The notes under the pieces are model-generated. The model was not told where the DNA came from. It worked only from the letters and a program-made list of their open reading frames with translations, and did not search any database. Shown piece by piece: positions 1 to 12,780 of a DNA stretch of 64,000 bases (position 1 is its first letter; each line of letters starts with the position of its first letter). The position numbers were made by a program, and so were the translations under genes. Origin of the DNA: AC-32 sp045806105 (GTDB lineage Bacteria; Actinomycetota; Thermoleophilia; Gaiellales; Gaiellaceae); NCBI GenBank assembly GCA_045806105.1, contig JBJMJY010000060.1:1-64000 (forward strand), read 5' to 3'.

Positions 1-2806
<2,806 letters not shown>

Positions 2807-5800
2807 GGGAGACGTTGGAGACGAACTCCGACTTCATCTGCTCGACCACGCGCTCGGCGGAGATGTCGCGGAAGGCGAAGATGCGGCCCGCGATCGCGCC
2901 GGCCGGGTCGCGCATCACGGCCTCCGTCAGCGAGAGCCAGATCTCCTCGCCGCCGCGCCGGAGCGACACGAGCCGCTCGCCCGCGGGGACGTCCTCGCCT
3001 GACTCGAGATCCCGCTGCAGCACCTCGCCGGGTGGGCGGCCGAGGGCGTCCTCCGCCGGCACGCCCGTGATGCGCTCGGCCGCTGCGTTCCAGAGCACGA
3101 CCTCCCCGTCGCGGTCGACCGCCACGATGCCGTCGGCGATGTTGGAGAGGATCGCGACGCTGCGCTCCTTCTCGAGCGCGACGCTCTGATAGAGCTCGGC
3201 GCTGGAGAGCGCGGCGGATGCGTTGCCGGCGAAGGCCGCGAGCGCCTCGACCTCCTCCTCGCGCCACGCACGCGGAGTCCGGCAGTAGACGGAGAGGACG
3301 CCGTGCACCGAGCCCTCGGTGCCGACGAGCGGCACCGCCACGCACGACGCGTAGCCGGCGGCGAGCATCGGGTCGGCCTGCAGCAGGCGCTGGTCGTCGC
3401 GCGAGTCCGGGACCGCCACCGCCGACCGTGATTGCACCGCGTCGCCGGCGAGCCTCGCGGTCGAAGGCATCCGCGACCCGAGCACGCCGCCGGTTTCGTC
3501 CCCCACCCCGGCCGCCGCGACGAGCTCGTCGCCCTCGAGCAGCCGGATCACCGCCGCGTCCGCGTCGAGCAACGCCGGCGCGTGGCCTACGACCTGGTCC
3601 AGGACCGCCCCGGGGTCGAGCTCCGTTGCGAGCAGCGTGCCGGTGCGCGCGAGCTGCTGCGCGAGGGCCCGTGCCCGCCGCTCGGCCTCGAACAGCTCGC
3701 TGCGTTCGAGCGCGCCGCGCGCCGCGCCGGCGAGGTTGCGGGCGAGCTCGAGGTCGTCGTCCGTGAAGCGCCGCTCCTCTGGGAAGAACACGAGCACGAG
3801 CGCGCCCTCCTCGCTGCGCGGCGCCTCGACCGGGACGGCCAGCAGCCCCGAGTACCCGGACTCGTGCGTCGCCGAGCGCCACTCGTCGTCGAAGCGGTCG
3901 TCGTCGGCGAGGTTGGCCGCCGCCAGGACGCGGCCGCCACGCGCGGCCGTGCGCAGCGGGCCAGACGGGTCGCGCAACCCATTCTCCAGGAACCGCACCA
4001 GCAAGCCAGGGAGCCCGTGCAGCCCGGCGAGCCGGAGGTCGTCGTCCCCCGGCATCAGCACGGCGGCGCTCCCGCCGCCGAGCGCCTCGGCCGCGGCCTG
4101 CGCGAGCGCGTCGAAGGTCTCCTTGCGCGAGATCGGCTCTCCGAGCACGGCGGCGATGCGGTAGAAGCCTCGCTGGATCTGGGCCTGCCGCGAGCGCTCG
4201 GCGAAGCTCTCCGCGTTGCGCAGCGAAAGCGCGGCGAGGTTCGCAAACGCCTCCAGCAGCCCGGCATCGGCCTGGGTGAAGCGCCGGTCCCCGTCGCGCG
4301 TGCCGACGCCGAGGATGCCCATCACCTCGCCCGACCAGCGCATCGGCGCGACGATCGCGCTGCGGAAGCCCTCGTAAACCGGGTGCGGCACGGCATCGGG
4401 CAGCGAGCCGTAGTCGTCCGAGAGCACCGGCCGCCCGCGCGAGATCGCACGCCCCGCCAGCCCGCGCTCCGGCGAGAATTCGAACCCGACGATGCCCTCG
4501 ACCAGGCCGTGCACGGCAGCGCACCTGAGCAGCCCGCTTTCGGGCTCGAGCAGGTAGCAGTCGACCGCGTCTGCATCGAGCAGCGCCGCGACCTCGTCGA
4601 CGAGCCGCTGCAGGACGGCTTCGAGCTCGAGCTCGCTCGTGACAGTCTGCGCCGCCTTGAGGAGCGCTGCTTGCTCGCCGAGCCGCCGCTCGTTCTCGTC
4701 GAGCAGCCGCGCCGTGTGCAGCGCGAGGCCGAGCTCGCGCGCGACGGCCTCCGCGAGCAGGACGTCGGCCGAAGCCCAGGCGCCTGCCGTCGGACGGTGC
4801 AATCCGAGGACGCCGATCATCCGCTCGAAGACGATGATCGGAGTCCCAAGCGCCGACCGGGCCCCTAGCCGTGTCAGCGAGGCGATGTCACCGAGCGACT
4901 CGTCGTGCAGCTCGGGCGCTTCGAGCACGTCCGCGATCGCCACCGTACGCCGCTCGCGTGCCGCGAGGTTCGAGACCGGGAGGCCGTCCGAGGCTGCGCC
5001 GATCGGCTTCAGCCCTTCCCCCCACCACTCGGCGCGAATCGGCATCGGGCCGCCGTGCTCGCCGAGCCTGATGAAGCAGCGGGTGGCCTCGAGGGCGCGG
5101 CCGGTCTCGGTCACGGCCACACGTGTGACGGCGTCGAGATCGTGCACCGAGCGCACGCGGCGCGAGATCTTCGCGACCAGCCGCTCGCGCGCAAGGGCCT
5201 GGTCGAGGGCCGATGCCGAGCGGGTGCGGTCGAGCGCGATCGCGGCCTCGCCGGCGAGCGCCTCCATCAGCCGCAAGTCCTCAGGCGCGAACGCGCGCCG
5301 CTCCCGTGTCGTCGCCGCGACCAGGACGCCGATCACGCGCTCGTCGACGATCAGCGGCACGAACGACGCGCTCTTCGCCTGCGCGCGCTTCGCCAGACGC
5401 GGGTTCACGAGCGGCGAGGAGTCGACGTCGTACACGGTCACGGGCGCCGCCTCGAAGAACGCGCTCGCGATCCCCGAGGGCTCGTTGTGCAGGTGGACGC
5501 GCATCTCGCTCCACCACGCGAGCTCGTCCCCGCCCGAGCGCGCGACCAGCCCGGTCGCCTCGTCCTCGTCCGTGCTCACGAGCGCGATCGCGTTGAAGTC
5601 CGTCCCGACGAGCGACTCGACCTCGTCGAGCACCGTCCGCGCCGCCTCGGCCGGGTCCTGGATCCGCGCGAGCGCGGTCACGAGCCGTGTGACGGCGCCC
5701 AGCTCGCGGTCGCGGACGGTGACGAGCTCCTCCGCCTCCCGGGCCCTCGGGCCGCTCATCACGACGACGGCCGGCTCGCTCCAGCGCCGGAGGAAGATCA

Positions 5801-6083
5801 GCGCGGGCACGAGGGCGATCAGGGTCGCGACGAACGGCGGCCACACGTGCCCGCCGATCGGCGAGCGGTCGTGCAGCACGACGGCGCCGAAGATCGCGGC
5901 CGGGATGGCGATCCCCGGGAAGATCGCGGCCAGCGCCACGTCGGTGGTCGAAACGCGGCGCCGCTCACGCCACAGCGTCGGAGCCAGCAAGGCCGCCACC
6001 ATCAGGTACGCACCCGCCAGCGCGAACAGCGGGACAGCGTTGAAGTAGACAGCCTGGTCTTCGGGGGTCACTGGGCGTCAAGG

Positions 6084-6089
6084 ATGATA
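6084..6089 (-). promoter_or_regulatory. possible -10 box of kinase B
   Basis: TATCAT on the minus strand, 12 nt before the GTG start at 6071. No convincing -35 was found. Confidence 0.35.
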
Positions 6090-6134
6090 CGGAGACCTTC
6101 CGGCGGCGTCGACCGAAACGCCTGCACGACCCGC

Positions 6135-6151
6135 CTTTCCAACTTGGAAAG
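6135..6151. promoter_or_regulatory. 17-bp perfect palindrome, putative operator
   Basis: CTTTCCAA-C-TTGGAAAG, 8-bp arms around one base, in the 250-bp gap between kinase B and the ABC permease. It lies 64-80 nt upstream of the kinase B start and downstream of the ABC operon, so kinase B is the likelier target. Two partial TTGGAA motifs follow within 60 bp. The rest of 6072-6320 shows no gene. Confidence 0.5.
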
Positions 6152-6320
6152 ATGGGCCGGACGGCCTATTGGAATCGCGCCGCTGGGCGGCTAGCTTCTT
6201 GGAACTGGGCGATGCGAGCCGCGGCGCCCTGCACCTGGCCTTGTGGCCCGCGGCGAGCACTGGGGAGAGCCCGTCGCCACCACCCCCCGAGCGGCGGGCT
6301 CCCTCCGATCTTTCAGAAAG

Positions 6321-7088
6321 TCAGCCGGCGCGTTCGGCGCTGCGCAGCCCGCGCAGCGCCCACAGCGAGAAGAAGAGCACGAGGCAGAGCGCCGTGCCGT
6401 AGGCAAGCCCGACCTCCGTCGGCTCGCCGGAGATGAAGCCGCGCGCCGACTCGAGCACGCGCGTCACCGGGTTCACCGTCGCGACGCCGTGGATCCAGCC
6501 CTTCAGCAACGCGAGCGGCACGTACACCGGCGCGAAGAACAGCACCAGGAAGACGGGCAGCTGCATGATCGGGCCGGCCTGCATTGTGCGCAGCCGCATC
6601 GCCACTCCCGCCGACCAGAGCACGGCCGCGCCGTTCAGGAGCAGCGCGAGCGTGTAGAGGCCGACGACGTCGATGCCGTTCCCGTCGATGTGCATCCCGA
6701 CGACCAGCGCGACCGCGGTCAGGAAGGCGGCCGTGATCAGCCAGCGCCCACACGCTGCGAGCGCGTACCCGAGGACGATCCCGGTGCGGTTCGGTGCCGC
6801 GAGCAGCAGCCGCCGCGCGAAGCCGTTCTCGAAGTCCCGGGCGATCCCGAAGCCGGTGAAGACGCCGCCGAAGACCGCCGATTGCAGCAGCACGAACGCG
6901 AACTGGAACGCCGTGTAGCCGCTCGGGAAGCTGAAGCCCGGGACGTTCGAGACGCTCGAGAGGCCGCCGGCGAAGGCGATGAAGAAGAAGAGCGGAAAGA
7001 TCAGCGACGGCAGGAGCAGGGACGGGTTCGTGAGCACGTTGTGCAGCGTCCGCCAGGCGACCCCTCTCGCGACGGCGAGCGTCCTCAC
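6321..7088 (-). CDS. ABC-2 type exporter permease (second subunit)
   Basis: 255 residues with about six hydrophobic segments typical of ABC-2/DrrB permeases. The GTG start at 7088 overlaps the stop of the upstream permease by GTGA (7085-7088), giving translational coupling; the open frame further upstream is antisense-like and is ignored. It likely pairs with the upstream permease as the membrane part of a heterodimeric exporter driven by the ATPase at 7858-8850. Substrate unknown; drug or lipid-like molecules are usual for DrrAB-type systems with a MarR regulator. It is a paralogue of the neighbouring permease (shared TxNPVxxxLE loop near the C-terminus). Confidence 0.85.
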   Translation of the reverse strand: MRTLAVARGVAWRTLHNVLTNPSLLLPSLIFPLFFFIAFAGGLSSVSNVPGFSFPSGYTAFQFAFVLLQSAVFGGVFTGFGIARDFENGFARRLLLAAPNRTGIVLGYALAACGRWLITAAFLTAVALVVGMHIDGNGIDVVGLYTLALLLNGAAVLWSAGVAMRLRTMQAGPIMQLPVFLVLFFAPVYVPLALLKGWIHGVATVNPVTRVLESARGFISGEPTEVGLAYGTALCLVLFFSLWALRGLRSAERAG

Positions 7089-7861
7089 GAGCGCGCCATC
7101 CGCTCGCGCAGTGCCCAGCTTGCGGCCGCCGTCGCCACGACCGTGATCGACGCGGCGATCCCGAAACCGAGCGCCAGCGCCTCGCCGTCCCAGCCGGTGA
7201 TGATCAGGCTGCGGACGCACTCGAGCAGGTACGAGACGGGGTTCGCGGTCGCGAGCTCGCGGAACCACGTCGCCTCGATCAGGTTCCGCGGGATGTTCAT
7301 CGACGAGATGAACAAGAAGACGAAGAACACCGGGAACAGGCTCTGCACCGCCTCGCCCGAGCCGGTTCGGAGCGCGGCGAACGCGCCGAGGCTGCCGAAG
7401 CCGAGGCCGACGAGCGTTGCGAAGAGGAAGATCACGACCACGCCCGCCAGCCCGGACTCGAGGCGTACGCCGACCGCGAAGCCGACGGCAAGGTAGACGG
7501 CGGCTTGGGCGATGCTCAGCACGACCACGCCGCCGAGCTGCCCGGCGAGCAGCGCGACGCCGCGCATCGGGGTCAGCGAGAGCCGGTTGAGAAAGCCCGT
7601 CTGAATATCGCGCGCGAGGTCAGTGCCGGTGTTCATGGTCGCGAACAGCGCGCCCTGAATGAAGGGCACCGCGAGCGCGAAGGCGAAGAACGAGTTGGTC
7701 GGGAAGCCGGGAAGCTGCGTCTCGGCCTTGAGCCCGCCCGAGTTCACCGCGAGCAGGAGCATCGGGAAGACCAGCGGACCGACGATGTTGGCGGGCTGCC
7801 TGACCGTGCGCACCACGGAGCGGCGACCGAGCAGATAGACCTGGTCGGCGAAGGCGCTCAG
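7085..7861 (-). CDS. ABC-2 type exporter permease (first subunit), probable CTG start
   Basis: 258 residues with an N-terminal cytoplasmic helix, six or so transmembrane segments and the ABC-2 motif RNLIEATWFRELATANPVSY. The family's N-terminal region (LGRRSVVRTVRQPA, leading into TM1) is only complete if translation starts at CTG 7861, which overlaps the ATPase stop by 4 bases (CTGA), the same coupling geometry as the next gene. No ATG, GTG or TTG exists in the right place, so a CTG start is inferred. It forms the exporter membrane domain with the downstream permease. Confidence 0.8.
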   Translation of the reverse strand: MSAFADQVYLLGRRSVVRTVRQPANIVGPLVFPMLLLAVNSGGLKAETQLPGFPTNSFFAFALAVPFIQGALFATMNTGTDLARDIQTGFLNRLSLTPMRGVALLAGQLGGVVVLSIAQAAVYLAVGFAVGVRLESGLAGVVVIFLFATLVGLGFGSLGAFAALRTGSGEAVQSLFPVFFVFLFISSMNIPRNLIEATWFRELATANPVSYLLECVRSLIITGWDGEALALGFGIAASITVVATAAASWALRERMARS

Positions 7862-8850
7862 GCCGGCTCCATCGCGAGACCGCCGCGCTGCTCCTCGTCC
7901 TCCGCCTCGGCACCCTCGAGCGAGCGGCCGGTCTTGGCGAGGAAAACGTCGTCGAGTGACGGCTGGTGGATCTGGATGTTCTCGGCCTCGAGCCCGTCGG
8001 CATCGAGCGCCCGCACGATCTCGTAGAGGCCGAACTGCCCGTCGTTCAGCCGGACGGCGACACCTTTCGTCGATGCCACGGGCTCGCCGAAGCGCTCGAG
8101 GATGCCGGCAGTCCGCTGCAAGTCGTCGCTCGACGCGGGGATCGCCTCGACGGTCGGCCGCCCGACCTGCGCCTTCAGGGCGGCGGGGGTGCCCTCGGCG
8201 ACGATCCGCCCGTGGTCGATGATCCCCACGCGGTCGGCGAGGACGTCCGCCTCCTCGAGATACTGCGTCGTCAGGAAGACGGTCACGTCGTCCTCGCTCG
8301 CGAGCCGGCTCACCTCGCCCCAGAGGGCGGTGCGGCTCTGAACGTCGAGACCGGTCGTCGGCTCGTCCAGGAAGAGGATCTGCGGCCGGTGCACGAGCGC
8401 CATCGCGAGGTCGAGGCGGCGCTTCATGCCGCCCGAGTAGCCGCGCACCTTCCGGTCGGCGGCCTCGCCGAGGCCGACCCGCGTGAGCAGCTCCTCGGCA
8501 CGGCGCACGCGCTCGGCGCGCGGGATGCCCTGGAGCGAGGCCTGCAGGCGCAGGTGCTCGCGGCCGGTGAGGAGCGGGTCGAGCGCGGCCTCCTGCAAAG
8601 CGGCGCCGATGCGCCGGCGGACCTGGGAGCCCTGGCGCACCACGTCGAAGCCGGCGACGCGCGCCGTCCCGGAGGTCGGCGGGAGCAGCGTCGTGAGCAT
8701 GTGGACGGTCGTGCTCTTGCCGGCGCCGTTCGGTCCGAGGAACCCGTAGATCTCGCCCGGCGAGACGGCGAGATCGATCCCGTCCACGGCGCGCGGGCCC
8801 TTTTTGAACTGGCGGACGAGTTGCTCCGCCTGGATCGCGGCTTCGGCCAT
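7858..8850 (-). CDS. DrrA-type ABC exporter ATP-binding protein
   Basis: 330 residues. Walker A GPNGAGKST (39-47), signature YSGGMKRR (138-145), Walker B ILFLDEPTTGLD (158-169), followed by the switch region and a C-terminal extension of about 100 residues as in daunorubicin-resistance DrrA proteins. It energises the two permeases encoded downstream in the same operon (4-base overlaps throughout). ATG at 8850. The gene is divergent from marR at 8916, with a shared 65-bp control region. Confidence 0.92.
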   Translation of the reverse strand: MAEAAIQAEQLVRQFKKGPRAVDGIDLAVSPGEIYGFLGPNGAGKSTTVHMLTTLLPPTSGTARVAGFDVVRQGSQVRRRIGAALQEAALDPLLTGREHLRLQASLQGIPRAERVRRAEELLTRVGLGEAADRKVRGYSGGMKRRLDLAMALVHRPQILFLDEPTTGLDVQSRTALWGEVSRLASEDDVTVFLTTQYLEEADVLADRVGIIDHGRIVAEGTPAALKAQVGRPTVEAIPASSDDLQRTAGILERFGEPVASTKGVAVRLNDGQFGLYEIVRALDADGLEAENIQIHQPSLDDVFLAKTGRSLEGAEAEDEEQRGGLAMEPA

Positions 8851-8870
8851 CGCGGTAGCCTACCGAGATG

Positions 8871-8907
8871 GTTGAGGTTGTCAAATACCTACTGTCTCAA
8901 CTATCAT
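8871..8907 (+). promoter_or_regulatory. marR promoter with overlapping inverted-repeat operator
   Basis: TTGTCA (8878-8883), an 18-bp spacer and TATCAT (8902-8907) form a good sigma-70-type promoter ending 8 nt before ATG 8916, so the transcript is probably leaderless. The inverted repeat GTTGAG (8871-8876) / CTCAAC (8896-8901) brackets the -35 and spacer. It is well placed for MarR autorepression and for control of the divergent exporter operon. Confidence 0.6.
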
Positions 8908-8915
8908 GTGTGGTG

Positions 8916-9362
8916 ATGGCGGTGAAAGTGCCCCCGCAGCCCTCGGCGGCGTACGAGGCCCAGAAGCTGTTCTTCGAGATCGGCATGACGCAGCGCGTGA
9001 AGGTCGGCGCCGCGCTGAGCGAGCTCGGGCTCGGCTTCGCGCAGGCCCATGCCCTGCGGATGCTCGACCCGGAGGAGCCGAGGCCGATGAGCGCGCTCGC
9101 CGAGCGGCTGTTCTGCGATGCCTCGAACGTGACCGGGATCGTCGACCGCCTCGAGGCGCGGGGTCTCGTGGAGCGCCGCAGCGCCGAAGGTGACCGCCGC
9201 GTGAAGGCGCTGACGCTGACCGCCGCCGGCGTCGAGCTGCGCGAGCACGTCCTGGCGTTGATGAGCGAGCCGCCAGAGGCGATCGCCGCATTGCCGCCCG
9301 CCGACCAACGGGCGCTGAGGGATCTCCTCAGGCGTGCCGTCGACGGGCTCCGCGCCGGCTAG
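8916..9362 (+). CDS. MarR family transcriptional regulator
   Basis: 148 residues from ATG 8916; an in-frame ATG at 8868 lies upstream of the promoter and is rejected. Winged helix-turn-helix with the MarR signature: SALAERLFCDASNVTGIVDR (recognition helix) then LEARGLVERR and a wing containing the DRR motif (GDRRVKALTLT). It probably represses itself and the divergent DrrAB-type exporter at 6321-8850 and releases DNA on ligand binding. Its stop overlaps the ileS stop in CTAG (9359-9362). Confidence 0.88.
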   Translation: MAVKVPPQPSAAYEAQKLFFEIGMTQRVKVGAALSELGLGFAQAHALRMLDPEEPRPMSALAERLFCDASNVTGIVDRLEARGLVERRSAEGDRRVKALTLTAAGVELREHVLALMSEPPEAIAALPPADQRALRDLLRRAVDGLRAG

Positions 9363-12300
9363 GCCTTCGCGATCGTCAGCTCGTCGCCGGGCTCGACGCG
9401 CTCGGCGAGCGTCTCGCGCGCGATCCATTCCTGGTGCGAGGCGAGCTCGGGCGGGAGCGTCAGCACGATGCGGTCGGTGATCTCGAGGCCCGCCTCCTTG
9501 CGCATCGTGTTCACGGTGTGGATCGCCTCGCGCGCCCGGCCCTCGAGCTCGAGCTGCTCGTCGAGGGTGAGGTCGAGCGCGACCGTCAGGCCGTCCTCGC
9601 CGGCGACAGCCCAGCCCTCCTTGCCGCGCCGCTCGACCAGCACCTCGTCCGGCGCGAGCTCGTGGCCGTCGACGCGGAGACGCCCGCCCTCGAGCTCCTC
9701 GAACTCGCCGGCCTCGAGCTTCGCACGCACCGAAGCGAGCTCCTTGCCGAGCTTCGGCCCGAGCACGGGCAGGTTCGGCTTGACGCGCAACTCAGTCGCC
9801 TCGACCGGGCCGAACTCGACCTCCTTCACGCTCAGCTCGTCGCCGATCTCGCCCGCGTGCGGCTGGGCGGCCGCCGCCCCTTGCACGACGAGCCGCCGCA
9901 GGGGCTGGCGGAGCTTGATTCCGGACTGCGAGCGGGCCTGGCGGCCGAGCTCGACGACCCGGCGGACCTGCGCCATCTCCTCGAGCACCGCCCCGTCCGC
10001 CTCGGCCTCGTCGGGCCAGCCGGCAAGGTGTACCGAGTCCGGCCCATCGGGCACGAGCGTCTGCCAGAGGTGGTCGGCGAGGAACGGCAGCACCGGCGCG
10101 GCGACGCGCAGCGCCTGCACGAGCGACCACCACAGCGTCGCGAGCGCGTCGGCGTCGCCGTCCCAGAAACGCCGCCGCGAGCGGCGGATGTACCAGTTCG
10201 AGAGATCCTCGACGTAGGCCTCGAAGGCGGTGGTCAACGCGGGCGTCCAGTAGCGCTCGTAGGCCGACTCCATCTCCGCGGCAAGCTGCCCCGTCCGTGC
10301 GACCAGCCATTGGTCGAGCGCATGGCCGGAGCTCGGCTTGGTCCCCCACTCCGGCGTCCAGCCGGCGATGTTCCCGAACGTGACGAGGTAGCCGGTCGAG
10401 TGCCACAGCTTCAGCAGCCGCCGCTTCACCTCCTCGGCGGGCCCGTAGCCGAAGTTGATGTTCTGGCTCGGGTTCTGCGCGCAGTACTGCCAGCGCACGA
10501 TGTCCGCGCCCATCCGCTCGAAGGCCTCGTCCGCCCCGATCGCGTTGCCGGTCGACTTGTGCATCTCGCGGCCGTGCTCGTCGTGGACGCGCTCATAGGT
10601 GAGCACCGCGCGGTACGGCAGCCGGCCTGCAAGCGTCATCGACATGACGCTGATGGCGTAGAACCAGAGCCGGATCTGCTCCCGGCTCTCCGAGACCCAG
10701 TCGGCGGGGAACCATTGCTCCCAGTAGGCGTGGTCGGGCAGGTCGGCGCCGGTCAGTCCCTTCGCGGCGCCGGTCCCGTAGCCATGCGGGATCCACTCCG
10801 GGTTCTCCCAGCCGAGGGTCGAGAGCGGAACGATGCCCGCGTCGAGCCATGCATCTCCGACCTCGGGGATCCGCAGAACCTCCTCGCCGCAGCGCTCGCA
10901 GCGGATCGGGACCTCGTCGATCCACGGCCGGTGCAGCTCCTGCAGCTGCTCGAGGCCGCCCGTCGCACGCTCCTCGAGCTCCTCGCGCGAGCCGATCACG
11001 TTCAGCTCGCCGCATTCACAAGGGTAAAAAGGCAGCGGGAGGCCGAAGTAGCGCTTCCGCGAGATGTTCCAGTCCTCCATGTTGCGCAGCCAGTCGTCCA
11101 TCCGCTTCTTGTACTGCGGCGGCGTCCAGGCGACCTGGTCGTTCGCGTCGAGCAGCGGGTGACGCAGGTCCTCGATGCGGATGAACCAGTCGTCGACGAC
11201 GCGGAAGAGGAGCGGCGTCTTACAGCGCCAGCAGATCGGGTAGCGGTGGACGATCGTGCCGGCGTCGACGAGCAGGCCGCGCTCGCTCAGCGCCTCGACG
11301 ATCGGCTTCGCCGCCTCGTTCGTGTCCCTGCCCTCGAACGGCCCGTAGCCCGGCAGGAACCGGCCCGACTCGTCGATCGGCGCGAGCACGGGCAGGCCGT
11401 GGACGCGCGAGAGCTCGAAGTCCTCGGCGCCTGCTCCCGGCGCGATATGGACGATGCCCGTTCCCTCGTCCAGGGCTACCTCGTCCCACGGGATGACGCG
11501 GTGCACGACGCCTCGCTGCGCGGGCAGGTCGTCGAACGGCCCCTCGTACTCGAGCCCGACGAGGTCCTCGCCCTGGACAACGTTGTCGTACTCGCCGTTC
11601 TCGGTCGCGAGCCGCCAGCCGCCGTCGCTCAGGCCGTATTCCGCATCCGGCGTCACCGCCGCGGCCACGTTCGCCGGGAGCGTCCACGGCGTCGTCGTCC
11701 AGATCACGAGCGCCTCGCCCGGGCGGTCCTTCAGCGGGAAGCGGACGAAGAGCGACGGGTGCTCGAGCTCGCGGTAGTTCTCCTCGCCGGCCTGCTCGTG
11801 CTGCGAGAGCGACGTCCCGCAGCGCGGGCACCACTGCGTCGAGCGGTGGCCCTTGTAGAGCCAGTCGCGGCGGCGGCACTCCTTGAGGAAGCGCCAGATG
11901 TACTCGATGTTCGTGTCCGAGAACGTCAAGTAGTCGTTGCCCCAGTCCATCCACTGGCCGAGGCGCTTCGACTGCCCGATCATCACGCCGACGTAGCGCG
12001 CGACGCGCTCCTTGCAGCGCTGCGCGAACTCCGCGATCCCGTACTCCTCGATCTCGCGCTTGGAGTTGAGGCCCAGTTCCTTCTCGACCTCGACCTCGAC
12101 CCAGAGCCCCTGGCAGTCGAAGCCGTTCTGGTAGCGCTCGTCGTGGCCTCGCGACGCGCGGTAACGCTGGAAGACGTCCTTCAGCGTGCGGCCCCAGGCG
12201 TGGTGGACGCCCATCGGGTTGTTCGCGGTGATAGGGCCGTCGATGAAGCTGAAGCGCGGGCCGCCGGCGTTCTGCTCGCCCAGGCGTCGGAAGGTCTGCT

Positions 12301-12373
12301 CCTCCTCCCAGCGCGCCAGAACCTCCCGCTCGAGCGCGGGATGGTCCGGCACGGGCGGCAACGGCTTGAACAT
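9359..12373 (-). CDS. ileS: isoleucyl-tRNA synthetase
   Basis: 1004 residues from ATG 12373; the frame upstream of it is not protein-like. The enzyme charges tRNA-Ile with isoleucine. HIGH-type signature in PMGVHHAWGRTLKD (about 53-66), CP1 editing domain with VIWTTTPWTLPAN, KMSKS-type loop EMHKSTGNAIG (near 604), then the anticodon-binding domain. Several CxxC pairs (WCPRC, CWRC, CECG, CERC) suggest bound zinc. No T-box fits in the 84-bp gap to trxA; instead a dyad over a TACGAT -10 box abuts the start. Confidence 0.95.
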   Translation of the reverse strand: MFKPLPPVPDHPALEREVLARWEEEQTFRRLGEQNAGGPRFSFIDGPITANNPMGVHHAWGRTLKDVFQRYRASRGHDERYQNGFDCQGLWVEVEVEKELGLNSKREIEEYGIAEFAQRCKERVARYVGVMIGQSKRLGQWMDWGNDYLTFSDTNIEYIWRFLKECRRRDWLYKGHRSTQWCPRCGTSLSQHEQAGEENYRELEHPSLFVRFPLKDRPGEALVIWTTTPWTLPANVAAAVTPDAEYGLSDGGWRLATENGEYDNVVQGEDLVGLEYEGPFDDLPAQRGVVHRVIPWDEVALDEGTGIVHIAPGAGAEDFELSRVHGLPVLAPIDESGRFLPGYGPFEGRDTNEAAKPIVEALSERGLLVDAGTIVHRYPICWRCKTPLLFRVVDDWFIRIEDLRHPLLDANDQVAWTPPQYKKRMDDWLRNMEDWNISRKRYFGLPLPFYPCECGELNVIGSREELEERATGGLEQLQELHRPWIDEVPIRCERCGEEVLRIPEVGDAWLDAGIVPLSTLGWENPEWIPHGYGTGAAKGLTGADLPDHAYWEQWFPADWVSESREQIRLWFYAISVMSMTLAGRLPYRAVLTYERVHDEHGREMHKSTGNAIGADEAFERMGADIVRWQYCAQNPSQNINFGYGPAEEVKRRLLKLWHSTGYLVTFGNIAGWTPEWGTKPSSGHALDQWLVARTGQLAAEMESAYERYWTPALTTAFEAYVEDLSNWYIRRSRRRFWDGDADALATLWWSLVQALRVAAPVLPFLADHLWQTLVPDGPDSVHLAGWPDEAEADGAVLEEMAQVRRVVELGRQARSQSGIKLRQPLRRLVVQGAAAAQPHAGEIGDELSVKEVEFGPVEATELRVKPNLPVLGPKLGKELASVRAKLEAGEFEELEGGRLRVDGHELAPDEVLVERRGKEGWAVAGEDGLTVALDLTLDEQLELEGRAREAIHTVNTMRKEAGLEITDRIVLTLPPELASHQEWIARETLAERVEPGDELTIAKA

Positions 12374-12374
12374 G

Positions 12375-12393
12375 CGGTCGATCGTATCGACCG
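12375..12393. promoter_or_regulatory. 19-bp dyad over the ileS -10 box
   Basis: CGGTCGAT-CGT-ATCGACCG, perfect 8-bp arms, one base from the ileS start codon. On the ileS strand it contains TACGAT (12381-12386) 7 nt before ATG, so ileS is probably leaderless and a protein bound here would block transcription. Confidence 0.5.
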
Positions 12394-12456
12394 GGAACAA
12401 TGACCCTGGCACCCGCGTTTCAGCCTCCCGGAACCTGAGGTAAGAAAGGACCCTCA

Positions 12457-12780
12457 ATGGCAGACAACGTCAAGACAGACGAGTTCGACAAGCAAGTCCT
12501 CGAGAGCGACCAATCCGTACTCGTCGACTTCTGGGCCGAGTGGTGCGGGCCGTGCCACGCGATCGCGCCCGTGCTCGACCAGATCGCCGAGGAGCGCAGC
12601 GACCTCAAGGTCGTGAAGCTCAACATCGACGAGGAGCCGTCGATCGCGCAGCGCTACGGCGTCATGTCGATCCCGACGCTGATCCTCTTCAAGGACGGCG
12701 AGCCGCAGGCGGCCGCGGTCGGCGCCATGCCGAAGTCGATGCTCGAGGAGCGCCTCGGCCTCGCCGGGGCCGCAGCCTAA
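12457..12780 (+). CDS. trxA: thioredoxin
   Basis: 107 residues, the usual thioredoxin length, with active site WCGPC (29-33), the buried region VKLNIDEEPSIAQRYGV and the cis-proline loop SIPTLILFKDG. It reduces protein disulfides in the cytoplasm. A GAAAGGA ribosome-binding site precedes ATG 12457. It is divergent from ileS, and its stop codon abuts the first unit of a 3 x 60-bp tandem repeat. Confidence 0.95.
   Translation: MADNVKTDEFDKQVLESDQSVLVDFWAEWCGPCHAIAPVLDQIAEERSDLKVVKLNIDEEPSIAQRYGVMSIPTLILFKDGEPQAAAVGAMPKSMLEERLGLAGAAA

Noticed and set aside
9434..12403. 989-residue open frame on the plus strand opposite ileS
   Set aside because: Arg/Leu/Val-rich translation without domains, exactly antisense to ileS; a product of high GC content. 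The same applies to long antisense frames at 3432-4868, 41433-43712, 47729-50422 and 55093-56664.
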